This document shows positions 44,085 to 57,384 of a stretch of 64,000 nt of DNA, one piece after another. The position numbers were made by a program, and so were the translations under genes. The notes below the pieces were generated by a model. That model saw nothing but the letters and a program-made list of their open reading frames with translations. It did no database searches and was not told where the DNA came from. Origin of the DNA: Selaginella moellendorffii (lineage: Eukaryota > Streptophyta > Lycopodiopsida > Selaginellales > Selaginellaceae); the NCBI RefSeq assembly GCF_000143415.4, contig NW_003314353.1, positions 49,331 to 113,330 on the forward strand. The letters run 5' to 3'. The number at the start of each line of letters is the position of its first letter. Position 1 is the first letter of the stretch.

Positions 44085-46390
44085 CCTAATTATCTCATAA
44101 CCCTTAGCCAATTGAAAAAGGGGGTGCACTCTTGGTAATGAGCCCTTTCCCTTTATATTTGAACCTTTATGGATCATCTCTCGAGTCGTTCCCTTTGGTT
44201 GCTTACAATAGCTCATAAGATAATAAATGTGATGCAAAATGTGATACAAGCATTGAAAGTATCAAGATGCTACCAAACTTGTGAAGAAGTTAACAAAGAA
44301 GTACCATGCTTTTTTGGCTTTGGAGGCAGTGATCAAGCTAATCCTTTGGTTGCTTGGCCTGGGCCTTAACAAAATAACATGTGTATACAACTAAAAGAAA
44401 AATTCAAGAGACGATCTATAAGAGTTTAAATATAAAAAGAAAAAACCCATGAATAAAAGTGCATCGTTTTTTTTAATCGGTTAAATTTTTAAGATATTTG
44501 GGATTAAATGTTTTTGGGTTTAAATAATACTGGTTGGGTAACCTCACGGGATGGCTTTGACTTGGGTTAAATGATCTCCCAAGAAGTCCAAAGCCAAGAG
44601 TTTATAATAAATTCCCCACTTGTGTTGCACCAAGAGTTTGGAAAACAACTTGAATGCAAAACTAATGTTTAATTGTAGCATATGTGATTTTCACCCTTTA
44701 TTTTATGGTGATTTACCATAAGATAACTATAGAGTGGAATCTTAAACTTTAGATACATGGGCCAAGGCAATAGAGTGAAACTCAAGTTCAAGGCCTTGGG
44801 CCATTAAATGAAAAGATAAAGTTAAATTATCAACCATATAACTAAAGTGTGAAGGAATTGATGCACAAAATGACTTTTGAGCATTTAGCCCAAGAGTGAA
44901 GGGATAAGAGCATAGAGCAATATTAGAATAATCTTAGAGCATCAAACATATAACTAAGGAGTAAAGAAATTAATGCACAGAACAACTTTAATGCTAACAC
45001 ACAAAACAAAGCTAAACAAAACTTGGCATAATTTTAACATACCGATGGTTTAACGCAAGGATATAGGTATTTCAATAATTAGTATGGTATAAATGATGGT
45101 TAGTTAGATGATATGATTTTTCATTTTAAGTCTAGTATTGAGTTGAGTGTTTTTTATTCTCCTTGTACTAATCTGGATGCTGAGTATATGCATAAAGTTC
45201 AAAATCTTGATTTTATTTCATTTATAAATTCTTTGATTAATTTTAATATTGAGTATTCCCATGTTCTAAGGGTTGTATACCGTTTTGTTAGAGTTTCAAG
45301 TTGAGTGCATATCCTCAATTGTGAGTGCCATTAAGAGCCTTTACTTTACTGTTACTACTAAAGAATTTATGTTTTCCTTTGAAAATGTGAATGTTTTAAT
45401 TAATTTTCCTGTTTTAAGTGTGAGTTATGTATTGAAGAAGTTAAGTGGTGTGAATTTTTTACTTATGTTATGATGGCCAAAGTATTTTATGATAGGAAGT
45501 CTATTGTTTTCCAAGCTTTAAATACATGTCCTTTTTTTTATTTCCTTATTTCCACATTAACAACTGCTGAAAATTCCTCTTCCAATACTTCTTTATCTCT
45601 TAGTTTTTCTTAATTTCTCATTTGTTTCCTGACACTTCAAACTTTTTTTTTCAAAGGTAGAAAGGGTTCAACCTCAACAATGGAGTGAGGATGAGCAAAT
45701 ATGATAGTGAAGTGAGGATGAACAATATAAATTGTGGAGTGAGGATGAGTGTAGTGAATCTAAATGAAATATCCAATCTTAATGTAGTGAGGCTGAATGA
45801 ATATAATAATAGAGTGAAGTTGAACATAGATGGCAAAATGAGGATGAATGTAACAAGTTCAAACAAAGTTAATGCTTCAAAACTTTTTTTTTTCAAGGAG
45901 AGGATAAAAAGGATGTAAATAATAAATGGAGTGAATCTGACTTTTTATATATAGTGCTAAACAAGGGCGAAGGTCATGAGTTTGAATTAATATGGGTCTC
46001 GAATGTTGATCAAATGGAAGATGCAAAGCTAAATTCTACTTATGGTTGTGAGTTCGAGTTAATGGTGGTCTTAGAAGATTACAAATTTAAAGGTAGTATA
46101 TATCATTCACTACAATTGCATTTTATGGATTATAATGGCTCTTGAAGTTCCTTACTTTAGTTCAAAGTTATGGTTTTGAAGTTAGTTTAAGCATTTGGCA
46201 ACTATATATAGAGTTACAACTAATTCATTAAGATTTTATAGTTGATTAATGTTTATGCCATGGCTTTAGATTTTGTGTTAGTCATAGTTATCAGTAACTA
46301 CATTAGTGGTTTTGTGGGATTTTCAAGTTTTAATAGCAATTTATAATCACTTAACAGAAGCTCTAAATGTTCCACTTAATCATTATCATC
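44085..46390. other. AT-rich intergenic DNA with an LTR scrap and weak tandem repeats
   Basis: No gene is identified. About 44995-45060 (ACTTGGCATAATTTTAACAT, then GGTTTAACGCAAGG) is a short minus-oriented scrap of the gypsy LTR. About 45670-45850 repeats GTGAGGATGA-like units with spacing of about 30-36 bp, producing an Asn/Met-rich ORF that I do not consider real. Confidence 0.5.
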
Positions 46391-46396
46391 TTTTCG

Positions 46397-46486
46397 TCTT
46401 TCGGAAAAGAGAATAGTGTAAAATCTATAAATATATGTATATATTTATTTATTTATAGATTTTACACTATTCTCTTTTCCGAAAGA
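46397..46486. repeat. Perfect 37-bp inverted repeat with 16-nt loop
   Basis: Arms are 46397-46433 and 46450-46486. The outer part of arm 1 reads TCTTTCGGAAAAGAGAATAG and its exact complement closes the structure. A partial third copy of the arm (AGAGAATAGTGTATAGATAT) follows directly and runs into the TA microsatellite. Confidence 0.9.
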
Positions 46487-46489
46487 GAA

Positions 46490-46930
<441 letters not shown>

Positions 46931-48170
46931 CACACAATAATATTTTAAAAAAGAAACTTTTAATCAGATATTGATTGATTGATCATACTATCATCAAATT
47001 TTGCAGGAAGCTAAAAGGGCTAGAAGCAAAATTAGCATCACTAAATAAGAAGCAAAGGCCTTCTAGCAACAATGGAAGATTAAATACATCATAATACTAT
47101 AGACATTTTTGTTTAAAGTTAAAATTGAGTTATGGTAGATAAATAAATTGTATCAATGGTTTCAGGGAGACTAAAATAGAGCCATTGAGCTTTATCAAGT
47201 TGAAAAAACAAAACTCGCTATGTATAGGAAGTCAGAAAAGATCATTAAGATAATTAGCAAGTTGATAAAGATTTCTATTTTGAGGCTATTCCATCCTGAG
47301 ATGGAGATCCATCTCTACATCTACACAGGCTCTTTGATTGGCCAAGACCTTGAAGGGCAGTTAATGAGATCCAAACCATCCTATAGTCAATTTTGTGTGA
47401 AGGGGCTACTAGAGTTGTCAACTACCAGTATCATTCTACATGGACAAAGCATTAGTGAGATTTGACACAGCAAATACATGGAAAGTCATGCCATGTTCTA
47501 GCCATTGTATACATGAAGAATAACAATAAATGTTTACCAAGTCTTTTGCACCCAACTGGAGCAGCATCAAGAGTGAGGAGTGTAGGTAAGCAGAACACTT
47601 GGTGATCTACCTATGCAAAATCTCCTTTTTTGAACAGAATGTATTTCAAGGGGCATATACCCAGTGTTGATGTAGTTAGGTTGCAAATTCTTTAGTGGGA
47701 ATTGGTTAGAGCTTGTCCATCAAATGTGTTGGAAAACTAAAATTATAGCTGTGTAAATTAAAAAATGGTGGCAACCTTGGCAAGAATTCCAAGTGATGCC
47801 ACTATTGAGGCCAATTGTATTGGAGATGCAATTTTTTGGGCGGTGTATGCCAATGCAAGAGTTCCAACTTTACCATTTCCATCTTGAAAGAGAGGATTTA
47901 AGATTATAAACATTCATTATTATTTGTTTTCTTTTTATAGAATTGTAACAGATAGCTGTAAAGGAGCTTAGACCACCTTTGTTTCTCTAAGTTTTGTCTA
48001 GCTTGATTTATCTTGTTCTTAGTCAGGCTCAAGAAAATGATGCAATGTCTTTGTGTAAAGGAAAACAAGTGCTCCAAACCTGGGAAAATGATATTTATAA
48101 ATAGTGACAGCATCAAAAAGTGTTAAAAAAATGTATCCTAACCCTAAAACGTTGGGCTAACAATGTACCA
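46931..48170. other. Intergenic DNA, nothing identified
   Basis: Moderately AT-rich. A plus-strand ORF at 47220-47465 has protein-like composition (HPEMEIHLYIYTGSLIGQDL) but matches nothing I know, and its surroundings are full of stops. It may be a decayed transposon or gene fragment. Confidence 0.4.
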
Positions 48171-48179
48171 TGTTACATC

Positions 48180-48461
48180 GCCTGGCACGTGTAGGGCGGA
48201 TCTCTCGCTTAAAAGCTTCACTCCCTCGCGACAAAGCAGAGCAGGGCGGAGGCAAGATCACTCTTCGAGGGAGCAAGAGATCTTCGCGGCAAGGGATCCA
48301 CTCCACTCCTCCTTGAGGTAGCGCGCGCTTAGCTAGGATCTAGCATTTTCTTGCTCGCATTTGCGCCTTTGTGGCCAGATGCGGTGGAAATGCTCTCGCG
48401 AATCGCGATCCGTGTGTGTGTGATTCTCGGGCTAACTGCGAAGTGAAATCTCGTGCAGGTA
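48180..48461 (+). promoter_or_regulatory. Promoter and 5' leader of stearoyl-ACP desaturase, with a probable leader intron
   Basis: GGCACGTGTAG at about 48184 contains a G-box core. A probable leader intron runs from TTGAG/GTAGCG (about 48317) to TCGTGCAG/GTAATGG (48458), ending just before the ATG. The positions are inferred from splice consensus only. Confidence 0.4.
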
Positions 48462-50158
48462 ATGGCGGCCAACACCATGCTCATGGACTCCTCGAATCTC
48501 CTCGCGCCGGGAAGTGCTCTTGGTGTGAGAGATCTCGGCGGAGCTCGTGTGATCTCCCCCAGCAGGATGAACAGTAGCAAGATTATCGCCAGGGCCGCTA
48601 CTGCCGTCTCCACCACGAGTAACGAGTATGTTTTCCATCACTCTTTTCGATCCGAAAGCTATAGCTGCATGCATGCTAAAAAATTTCCCGGAGTGCATGC
48701 CACTGGCTTGTTCTCTCTTTTCTTTTCTCTCTCGTCCATCGTGAGTCGTTTGCTTCTTTTTTTTTCTATTTTTTTTTCCTCTCCAAGATTTTCCTTTTCT
48801 CTCCTCTACATTGACAAGCCCTTTCTCTCTTCATGTTTTTTTTTTAAATTCCATTTCTTTCCTTTCATTCTTCTTATGCCAATTTTTTTTTTCCTTTTTC
48901 TCTGCTCGACAACAAGTTTTCTTCATTCAGTTTGCTATCGTTTTCTGGTTCGTTGCATCGTCATAACTTTGTCTGCTCGTCCATGGCGAGCTTTCTAACT
49001 TTCGCCATTGCTGCTTCTTCGGCAGGAAAGTGACGCCCAAGCCTCTCACAAAGCAAGCCTCGCACTCCCTCCCTCCCGAAAAGGTCGAGATGTTAAAGTC
49101 CTTGGATGGCTGGGCCGAGGACAACATTCTCACTTTCCTCAAGCCCGTGGACAAGTGCTGGCAGCCACAAGAGCACCTCCCGGAGCCATCCTCGGAGGAG
49201 TTTATCGACGACATCAAGGAACTCCGGGCCCGAGCAGCGTGCTTGCCGGACGACTACATGGTGGTGCTGGTTGGCGACATGATCACCGAGGAAGCTCTTC
49301 CAACTTACTTGACCATGCTCAACACCCTGGATGGAACCAGAGACGAGACCGGCGCGAGCCCGACCGCCTGGGCTCGATGGGGCCGAGCTTGGACAGCCGA
49401 GGAGAACAGGCACGGCGATCTCCTCAACAAGTATCTCTACTTGACCGGACGAGTGGACATGAAGAAGATCGAGCAAACGATCCAGTACCTGATTGGATCT
49501 GGCATGGTACGTAGTCTATAAAGTTCTAAACTTCTAAAGTTCTCTAGAGTTCTCTCGAGTTGATTGAAGTGTTTCTTTTTTCAACCAGGATCCACAAACC
49601 GAGAACAATCCTTACCTGGGGTTCATCTACACGTCCTTCCAGGAGCGGGCCACTTTCATCTCGCACGGCAACACCGCCCGCCACGCCAAAGAGTACGGTG
49701 ACATGAAGCTCGCAACGATCTGCGGATTGATTGCGGCGGACGAGAAGCGACACGAGGGTGCTTACAGCCGGATCGTGGAGAAGCTGTTCGAGCTGGATCC
49801 CGAGGGAGCTCTCCTGGGCTTCGAGGACATGATGCGCAAGAAGATCTCCATGCCGGCTCACCTCATGTACGATGGCGAGAACCCGAACTTGTTCGAGCAC
49901 TACACGGTGCTCGCGCAGAGGCTGGGAGTCTACACCGCCAGAGACTACACGGAGATCATCGAGCACTTCATCAAGAGGTGGAAGGTCGACGAGATGCGAG
50001 GCTTGTCCGGGAGAGGAGCGAAGGCCCAGGAGTATATTTGCGGCCTTCCGGCAAGGTTTCGCAAGCTCGAGGAGAGAGCCCACGGCAAAGCTCACAAGAA
50101 CGTCCCAAAAGCCGGGCCTTTTAGCTGGATTTTCAACAGGGAAGTCCAGATAATGTGA
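48462..50158 (+). CDS. Stearoyl-[acyl-carrier-protein] 9-desaturase, plastid precursor
   Basis: This soluble di-iron enzyme introduces the delta-9 double bond into stearoyl-ACP in the plastid stroma. Exons are 48462-48625, 49026-49506 and 49589-50158, giving 404 residues. The N-terminal about 45 residues are Ser/Ala/Arg-rich, like a transit peptide. Metal-ligand motifs are EENRHG in [20 protein letters not shown] and DEKRHE in [16 protein letters not shown]; upstream [12 protein letters not shown] supplies another glutamate. [17 protein letters not shown] and the C-terminal [13 protein letters not shown] are also characteristic. Length and spacing agree with plant SAD/FAB2. The 400-nt first intron is unusually long for this window and very pyrimidine-rich. 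Confidence 0.96.
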
Positions 50159-51010
50159 TATGGGAGAGCAAAGTTTTAATAAATTAATGCCACCTTTTTT
50201 GGTTCGTTATTTATTTAGGTAAACTGATTTAACTTATGGCAGTGGTTATAATGATCCTAAAAGGGTAAAAGAAGGTATGAAAAAACTCTCCCAATTTGCT
50301 CGAGTTCGTCGCAGCAAATGGTAAAATTCCGGACACCTTGTCTCATAGATTGACACTCTCAAAGGGAGGCATGTCATTTTTAGTAGAGATCTGCTAGCAA
50401 TTCCTGAAGTTTCTCTTGGAATGAATGTTTTTGAGATTGGGAGTTTGGCGTTTGAGCTGCCACGCTTTTGCAAAAAGCTTTTATGATCCTTGGAGAAGTT
50501 GCATTATTGTGTGCGGAAAGGTAAGCTCCAATGTTTATAGAAGGATCGGCCTGGCTTCGCCACTTTACAATAGTCTGCTGGAAAACATGGTACGAATTGA
50601 CTTTCGAAAGTTCACGTCGTTTGGTGTTAACTTACATGGTCTGCATTATGGATGCATGTAAGCAGTTCTGATTTTAAAATAGAGAAAAAATACTAGCGGA
50701 AAAAAAATCTAAGACACTATTTTATAAATTAATATCTTCTATTTGTATTTTTTTATTTTCATCTTGATCTTGAAGCGATATTTTCATCTTTATATTGAAG
50801 TTATTAGTTATTTGTTCTAACATAATCCAGCTGCCAACTTGCAGGTATATCTCCATGCAAGATACAAAATTGCTGCTGCCAACCTTTTTGTTTCCCTGCG
50901 AATATGCGTCGAGATACATACTGGAGGTGATGACATGTAGTCGAGCGCCATGCAAGCAATGGCGATGCAACACTTGGTTTGCATTTCAGTCTGCATTGGA
51001 TTCAGGGTAC
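50159..51010. other. Intergenic region upstream of the cupin gene
   Basis: No supported gene; the plus ORF at 50425-50661 is unrecognised. Two CATGCA sequences (50854-50859 and 50949-50954) match the core of the RY element bound by ABI3/LEC2-type B3 factors in seed-protein promoters. With only six bases each, they are suggestive at best. Confidence 0.4.
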
Positions 51011-51018
51011 TATAAATT
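51011..51018 (+). promoter_or_regulatory. TATA box of the cupin gene
   Basis: TATAAATT lies 78 bp before the ATG at 51089, the usual spacing for a plant gene with a short leader. Confidence 0.6.
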
Positions 51019-51088
51019 GGAGGCGAGCGTCGTCGTTCCTCCTCATCCAGATCTCCTCTAGATATTGCAAGTAAAGAGAAAAGAAAGG

Positions 51089-52600
51089 ATGAAAGCTTTT
51101 GTGTGTCTTTTGCTTCTAGCTTTGTTCGTGGGTCAGTCCGTGGCTGGCCGCGAGGACGATCGCCGCGACGATAAGGATCGCCGCCGAAAGTTTGAGGATC
51201 TCAAGCTGGGCGATCCGCGAGAGATCTTCCGCTCCGAGGGTGGAAGAATCCACGAGTGGGATCCGAGGAGCAATCCTGCTATGTGCGATGCCGAGATTGG
51301 AGCTCGCAAGCTCATTCTCGAGACGAATGGCCTCGCGGTTCCTTTCTACAAGGATTCCCCTGTCCTTAGTATCATCGTTCGAGGTCTGGAAAGTGTTTTT
51401 GTCGATCATCTCGTTCTAAGTTTTGGTGTTTCTCGTTTTTGCAGGGAGTGCCAAGGTTGGAGTGATCAATCCCCTCGCTGACAAGATTATCGACCGATCC
51501 ACGGTGTTTCATGTGAGAGCTGGCGACGCCATCGCGCTTCCTCGCGGCACTGCTTCGTGGATCTTCAACGATGGCCAAGAGCGCACCGAGGTTTTAGAAG
51601 TTGCCGAGACGAGGAACAGCGCCCAGTGTGGTCGCTTCAAAGTAAAGATCTCTTTTGAGAATCTCTCGACAAATTCTAAGTCACTCTTTTCGTTTGTGCA
51701 CAGGTGTTCTTGCTCGCTGGTGGCAAGAAGGAGAACTACGCGAGCGTTCTCCATGGCTTCTCCAAGCAAATACTGTCCCATGCTTTCGATGTGGAAGAGC
51801 AAATCGTGGACAGCATGCTCGAGGGCAATGGCGTGGCGATCATCAAAGTTGACGAGAAGAGGAAGATGTCTCTCCCCGGCAACACCCACAGCAACAACAT
51901 CTTCATCGACTATGTCTACCGCTGGTCTCACCTCCAGCCCGACGTTCGCGTCCGCGACGCCGGAGAGCTCCGCCTCCTCAATAGCTTCAAGCTCCCGATC
52001 CTCAAGAAGCTCAACATGGGTGCCGCTTACCTCAAGATGGAAGCCGTGGGTTTCTCCTAACTTTCTTGATCTTTGGTTTAATTTGATCTTGGGCTTTCGT
52101 GATCTAGGGAGCTCTCACTGCGCCTGGATGGATCCAGAATGCCCACAAGGTGATGTACGTGGAGAGGGGAGATGGAAGGGTCCAAGTTGCGCGGGACAGT
52201 GGAGAGCAAGCTCTTGACGAGCCTGTCCAGGAGGGAAGCCTTGTGATCGTCCCTGCGAACCATCCCTCTGCCAAGCTCGCGGGAAAGCAGGGTCTCAACT
52301 ATTACTCCATCTTTACGAACGATCAGTAAGTCATGAATCATTTATCTGGAACTTTGAGCTTGATCTCGTCTTTGTGATCGAACAAACAGGCCGATCGAGT
52401 CCTACATGGCCGGAAGGAACTCTGTCTACCGTGGAATTCCTCGTCAAGTCCTGTCTTCTGCATTCCAGATCGATGAGAAGACTCAGCAGCAGCTCGAAGA
52501 TGCGCGATCCGAGGATGCTTATATCTTCCCTCCCAGGAAGGAGAGTCAGCCGAAGCGCCATGGCCAGTCCATCCTGGATACTCTTGTGGGTGCTTTCTAA
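51089..52600 (+). CDS. 11S globulin/legumin-like bicupin storage protein
   Basis: A secretory-pathway storage-type protein of 420 residues. Exons are 51089-51383, 51445-51641, 51704-52045, 52108-52325 and 52390-52600. It begins with a clear signal peptide (MKAFVCLLLLALFVGQSVAG) and a charged Arg/Asp linker. The N-terminal cupin covers about residues 50-190 (MCDAEIGARKLILETNGLAV, FHVRAGDAIALPRGTASWIF). The C-terminal cupin covers about 255-395 (GWIQNAHKVMYVERGDGRVQ, EGSLVIVPANHP, GLNYYSIFTND), followed by the legumin-type IPRQVLSSAFQIDEKTQQQL helix. The typical Asn-Gly legumain cleavage site between the two chains is not evident. A role in spore or megagametophyte reserve is inferred from the family. 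Confidence 0.88.
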
Positions 52601-53187
52601 GAGAGCTTGTTCTTCGTGTTGTGGAAAATAATGGAGATACGCAATAAAAAGCTCGAAATATAAATATATAAAACTTTTATATACTTTGAAATGGTCAATT
52701 TAACTGCTGACAAGTGGAATTAATAAATATTTAAAAGTTTGATTTTAACAAAATGCGCATAATATTACGTCACCTCAACAAAGATTTTGTTTCAGGCGAT
52801 CTCCATATCTCGACTGACAAGGATCGAATTATTTATAATTTGCAATGCATGGATAGACATTGCAAACTCACTGACACCATAGTTTAATACACCGAAGATA
52901 CTGCCTTCACATGTCCCTTGGCAGGACGCTGAGATTGGAGGCGAGCATATTCGCCCACTTTATTCGAGAATATGCCGCATCCACGACCCAGATATTTTGG
53001 CGCATGAGAAATGGTGGTTAGCAGTGCGAAGGGGCGCCATACAAACAAGATGGGGGGACTGGAGAAGGGCGACGATCGCCGGTTCTAGCCCTCCTCTCGC
53101 CAGGGATTTCTAGGGATTCTCGGCCGGATCAGGTATGCATTGAGGGATCGATCGATCGGGCGTGATTGATCGGATTGGAGCGCGGCT
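52601..53187. other. Intergenic region: cupin 3' end and phosphorylase leader
   Basis: AT-rich for the first 300 bp, including the polyadenylation-like AATAAAAAG at about 52643, then GC-richer leader sequence. No gene. Confidence 0.5.
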
Positions 53188-56100
53188 ATGGGCACAATGG
53201 GGGTGATTTTGCATGGGGGAGTGGCGCAGCTGTGCTCGATCAACAGCGCCAGACCTAGAGCGGCGGATTCTTCCTCCTCGTCCGCTTCTTCTTGCTCGGC
53301 AGCCAAGAAGACCAGCATTTGTGGGACGCCGCTGGCATTGACGGCGACGCGGCGCCCGGGTTTACTTCTGAGGCCCCCGATCGAATCGCTACGAATTCGC
53401 AGCGTGGCAGCAAAGCCGAGGCCTCCTCAAGCCGCTTCTGAGAAAGGTGATCTCTCCTTTCCCTTCCATGTTTTGATGATAGCTCGTTCCTCATGGTGCT
53501 GGAACTCTTTGTTTTCTCGATAGCTTTCATTTAGTTTTAAGTGTAGTCTATGTTAGCGTTAGTGCTAAACCTTCCCACCTTTTTCCAAGTTTTTTCTTCC
53601 TGTTGAATTTTTATTTTGGTTGAAAGTTCTGTGCTAAGGATTGCTAAGGATTGTGTAAGTTACAAGGTGACTTTCCTGGTTTTCGTGGAAAACGCTTAGA
53701 GATTTGTTTTGCTTGTGGCTGATGAATTTTGTTACTGCAGGTTGTCTAGCTGGGGAGGATGCTGCATCAATCGCTGCGAATTTGAAATACCATGTTGATT
53801 ACAAGCCTCTCTTTTATCCTCTCAAGTTTGAGAGTAAGCAGGCGTACTATGCAGCGGCTCAGTCCGTGCGTGACCATCTGGTGAAAAGATGGAACGAGAC
53901 GTTTGTGCACTTTCAGAAGCAACATCCCAAGCACATTCACTACTTGTCCATGGAGTTTCTTCAGGTAACTTTTCCGTTGTTGTTCGACTCGTGAGTTGCT
54001 CATATTTTGAGTTAGTGCTGAACTTGTTTGTAGGGCAGAGCTCTTACGAATGCAATTGGAAATATGGGATTGACTGACTCTTATGCACAAGCCTTGAAGA
54101 AGCTCGGCCACGACCTCGAGAAAGTAGCGATTCAGGTACTTGAAAAGTGAATTCACAGACTGGATTTTCTTATTATCTTGCTGGTATTTTGAATAGGAAC
54201 CTGATGCCGCGCTAGGAAATGGAGGTCTTGGTAGATTAGCGTCTTGCTTCCTGGATTCGTTGGCAACACTTAACTACCCTGCATGGGGCTACGGACTTCG
54301 TTATAAGTATGGTCTCTTCCGTCAGCAGATCACAAATGAAGGACAGCAAGAATGGCCAGAAAGCTGGCTTGAGGTGCTCAACAGCTTTACAGTTTATTGA
54401 CGTTGTGACTGATATTCTGCTTTTGGTTTCCTACAACTCCAGGCTGGAAATCCTTGGGAGATACCGAGGTTCGATGTTTGGTATCCGATAAAGTTTTTTG
54501 GACGGGTGATTTCAAGCAAGTCAGGCAAGAAGAAGTGGGTTGGAGGCGAGGATATTAGAGCTGTTGCTTACGACCTTCCGATTCCCGGTTACAAAACTAA
54601 GAACACTATCAGTTTGAGGTTGTGGTCTACTACAGTAGCCGCTGAGGATTTTGATCTCGTCTCGTTCAATGCTGGTGAACATGACAAGGCTGGAAGAGCC
54701 ATTTACAGCGCAGAGAGGGTAAGTTTTTGTTTTTTAATTTTTTGCGTTTGTTGATGGTCTCCATTAAATATTTTGTTTTCTTCAGATCTGTAATATTTTG
54801 TATCCGGGTGATGCAACGCCCGAAGGAAAACTCCTCAGATTGAAGCAACAGTACACGTTGTGCTCGGCTTCGATACAGGACATGATTGCTCGCTTTAAGG
54901 AGCGGTCTGGAAGCGGGTTCAGCTGGTCCAAATTCTCTTCCAAAGTTGCCATTCAAATGAATGACACGCACCCTACACTTTGTGTTCCCGAGTTGATGAG
55001 AATTTTGGTGGACATCGAGGGCCTCGCATGGGAAGAGGCCTGGAAAATTACTCAGGCGTAAGTTTACAATTTGCTAAACGTTCTGTTGACTTCCTTTCTT
55101 TCGCAGGACTGTGGCGTATACCAATCACACTGTACTCCCGGAAGCATTGGAAAAGTGGCCGCTGGATCTTATGCAAAAGCTACTGCCTCGACATATAGAG
55201 ATCATCCACAGAATCGACGAAGAGGTTGAAAGTTGTCAGATTAGTTTGATTTTGACCCGTGACTCTCTGGCTTCAGTTTATTAAAACACTGATAACTTCC
55301 GGAATCGACAAAGGGGAGATTGAGAAAAAAATCTTGAGTATGCGAGTTTTTGAAAATGTGGCCTTGCCCGAGTCCGTGAAGTCCTCGGTTCCTCACCAGC
55401 ATGGTAAGGACGACGACGAGTTCAATCCAGCACCAGAGCTTGTCCGAATGGCAAACTTGTGCGTTATTGCTGGTCATAAGGTCAATGGAGTGGCCGCCAT
55501 TCACAGCGAGATTGTTAAGGACGAAGTGTTCAATGATTTCTACAAGGTAGAGTTATTTGTCAAGTTTTCTCTACTTTAGATTGTTGGCTGAGGTTTGTGA
55601 TTGTGCAGCTCTGGCCAGAGAAGTTTCAAAATAAGACCAATGGTGTTACTCCTCGTCGTTGGATGAGATTCTGTAACCCGGAGCTTAGCAAAGTTATCAC
55701 CAAGTACCTTGGAAGCGAAGAATGGGTTGCAAAAACTGATCAGCTTGCCAGGCTTAAAGACGTAACACTTTTCTCCTTGTTTTTGCTATCTAATGCTGAT
55801 TGCGATCTTGAGGTTTTGCAGATGGTCGATAACAAGGAATTGATTAAAGACTGGGCAGCGGCAAAAAGAGCATGTAAATCTAAGCTCGCAGCATACATCA
55901 AGGAGCAAACTGGACTCGTTATTAGTCCAGACTCGCTGTTCGACACGCAGGCAAGTGGATTTATTGTCTCACCATGTGAGGTTCTCACTAAAAGACTATT
56001 TAACAGGTGAAAAGAATCCACGAGTACAAGCGTCAACTGCTAAACATTTTAGGATGCATCTACCGCTACAAAAAGATGAAAGAAATGAGTCCAAAAGAGA

Positions 56101-57057
56101 GGAAAGCGAAGTACGTAAACCGTGTGACCCTCTTTGGTGGCAAAGCCTTTGCCACGTATTGGAATGCCAAGCGAATTGTAAAGCTCATCACGGACGTTGG
56201 CAATACTGTGAACAAAGACCCGGATATTGGCGACCTGATGAAGGTAATTTTTCTTTCTTGTCTTTGAGGTCAGATATACACCGATTTTCTTTCTGTTTTT
56301 CAGGTGATCATTGTTCCTGACTACAATGTGAGTGTTGCAGAAATTCTCATTCCAGGGAGTGAGCTCTCAGAACAGATCAGGTACATACCATTCGCTCTTT
56401 TCTTCTGTTTGAACTGGATATCTTCCTTTTGATGATGTAGTACGGCGGGAATGGAAGCTAGTGGAACCAGCAACATGAAATTCTCGATGAACGGAGCTGT
56501 TTTGATTGGCACTCTCGATGGTGCCAACGTCGAGATCCGCGAGGAAGTTGGCGAAGACAACTTCTTCCTCTTTGGCGCATTTGCTCATGAGGTTGCAAAC
56601 TTGAGAAAGGAGAGGGCCGAAGGCAAGGTACGGGATTCCCAGTTTTTGCGATGCGGGACGAAACCTTTTTTTTAACAATGCAGTTCGAGCCTGACCCGAG
56701 ATTCATAGAAGCCATGGATTTCATAAAGAGTGGTGCCTTTGGTGGCTATGACTACACACCATTGCTAAGCACGCTTGAAGGTAACAGCGGATTCGGCCAG
56801 GGAGATTACTTCTTAGTCGGAAAGGATTTTCCGGACTATATCGAGTGCCAAGAGAAAGTCGACGAAGCTTACAGGGACAAAGAGGTACGAAAGTTTTCTA
56901 CAGGAAAACAAGGCTAAACTTTGTGCGTGATTTTTTGCAGAGATGGACCAAGATGTCTATAATGAACGTCGCGGGATCTCCAAAGTTTAGCAGCGATCGA
57001 ACCATCCATGAGTACGCGAATGAAATATGGGGCATTAAGCCTCTCCCGGTGCCCTGA
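53188..57057 (+). CDS. PHS1: Alpha-1,4-glucan phosphorylase, plastidial (PHO1/PHS1 type)
   Basis: The enzyme interconverts glucan ends and glucose-1-phosphate in starch metabolism. Fifteen exons: 53188-53446, 53741-53964, 54034-54135, 54197-54373, 54443-54718, 54786-55057, 55107-55224, 55277-55546, 55609-55761, 55822-55950, 56007-56243, 56304-56380, 56441-56627, 56684-56884 and 56941-57057; 932 residues. About 85 N-terminal residues form a Ser/Ala/Arg transit-like region. Landmarks are [89 protein letters not shown] and the pyridoxal-phosphate region [20 protein letters not shown]. The plastid-type insertion before [12 protein letters not shown] is present but short (about 25 residues with [10 protein letters not shown]). 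Intron 10 has a GC donor (CAG/GCAAGT). Confidence 0.97.
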
Positions 57058-57384
57058 GAAAGCCTCTTCTCTCTTGAGACTTTAAAGCCGTACGAGATTC
57101 TCTTTTTGCCTGTAACAGTTACCGTACATTCGTGTGATAGGAAGGGTTTTCGTACAACTCCGTGTGATTATTCTAGAATATGCCTCGGTGAATTTTAGGG
57201 TTTTAGCGCTTCTTGTTCTTTGCAAAGACATGGTTGAATCGATCCACCGCGCCTACGAAAATGTAGCTTCTCACGGTGAGATCTTAGCTCCTACTGTGCT
57301 TCCTGTATCTCTCGATTGATTGACTGAATGATTTCCCCCAGATTATTTCTCGCATTACCCAGGGCGCGGGCGTGATCAATCGTC

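Noticed and set aside
45651-45918. Met/Asn-rich plus ORF and hydrophobic minus ORF
   Set aside because: They arise from imperfect GTGAGGATGA-type repeats and do not resemble a known protein.
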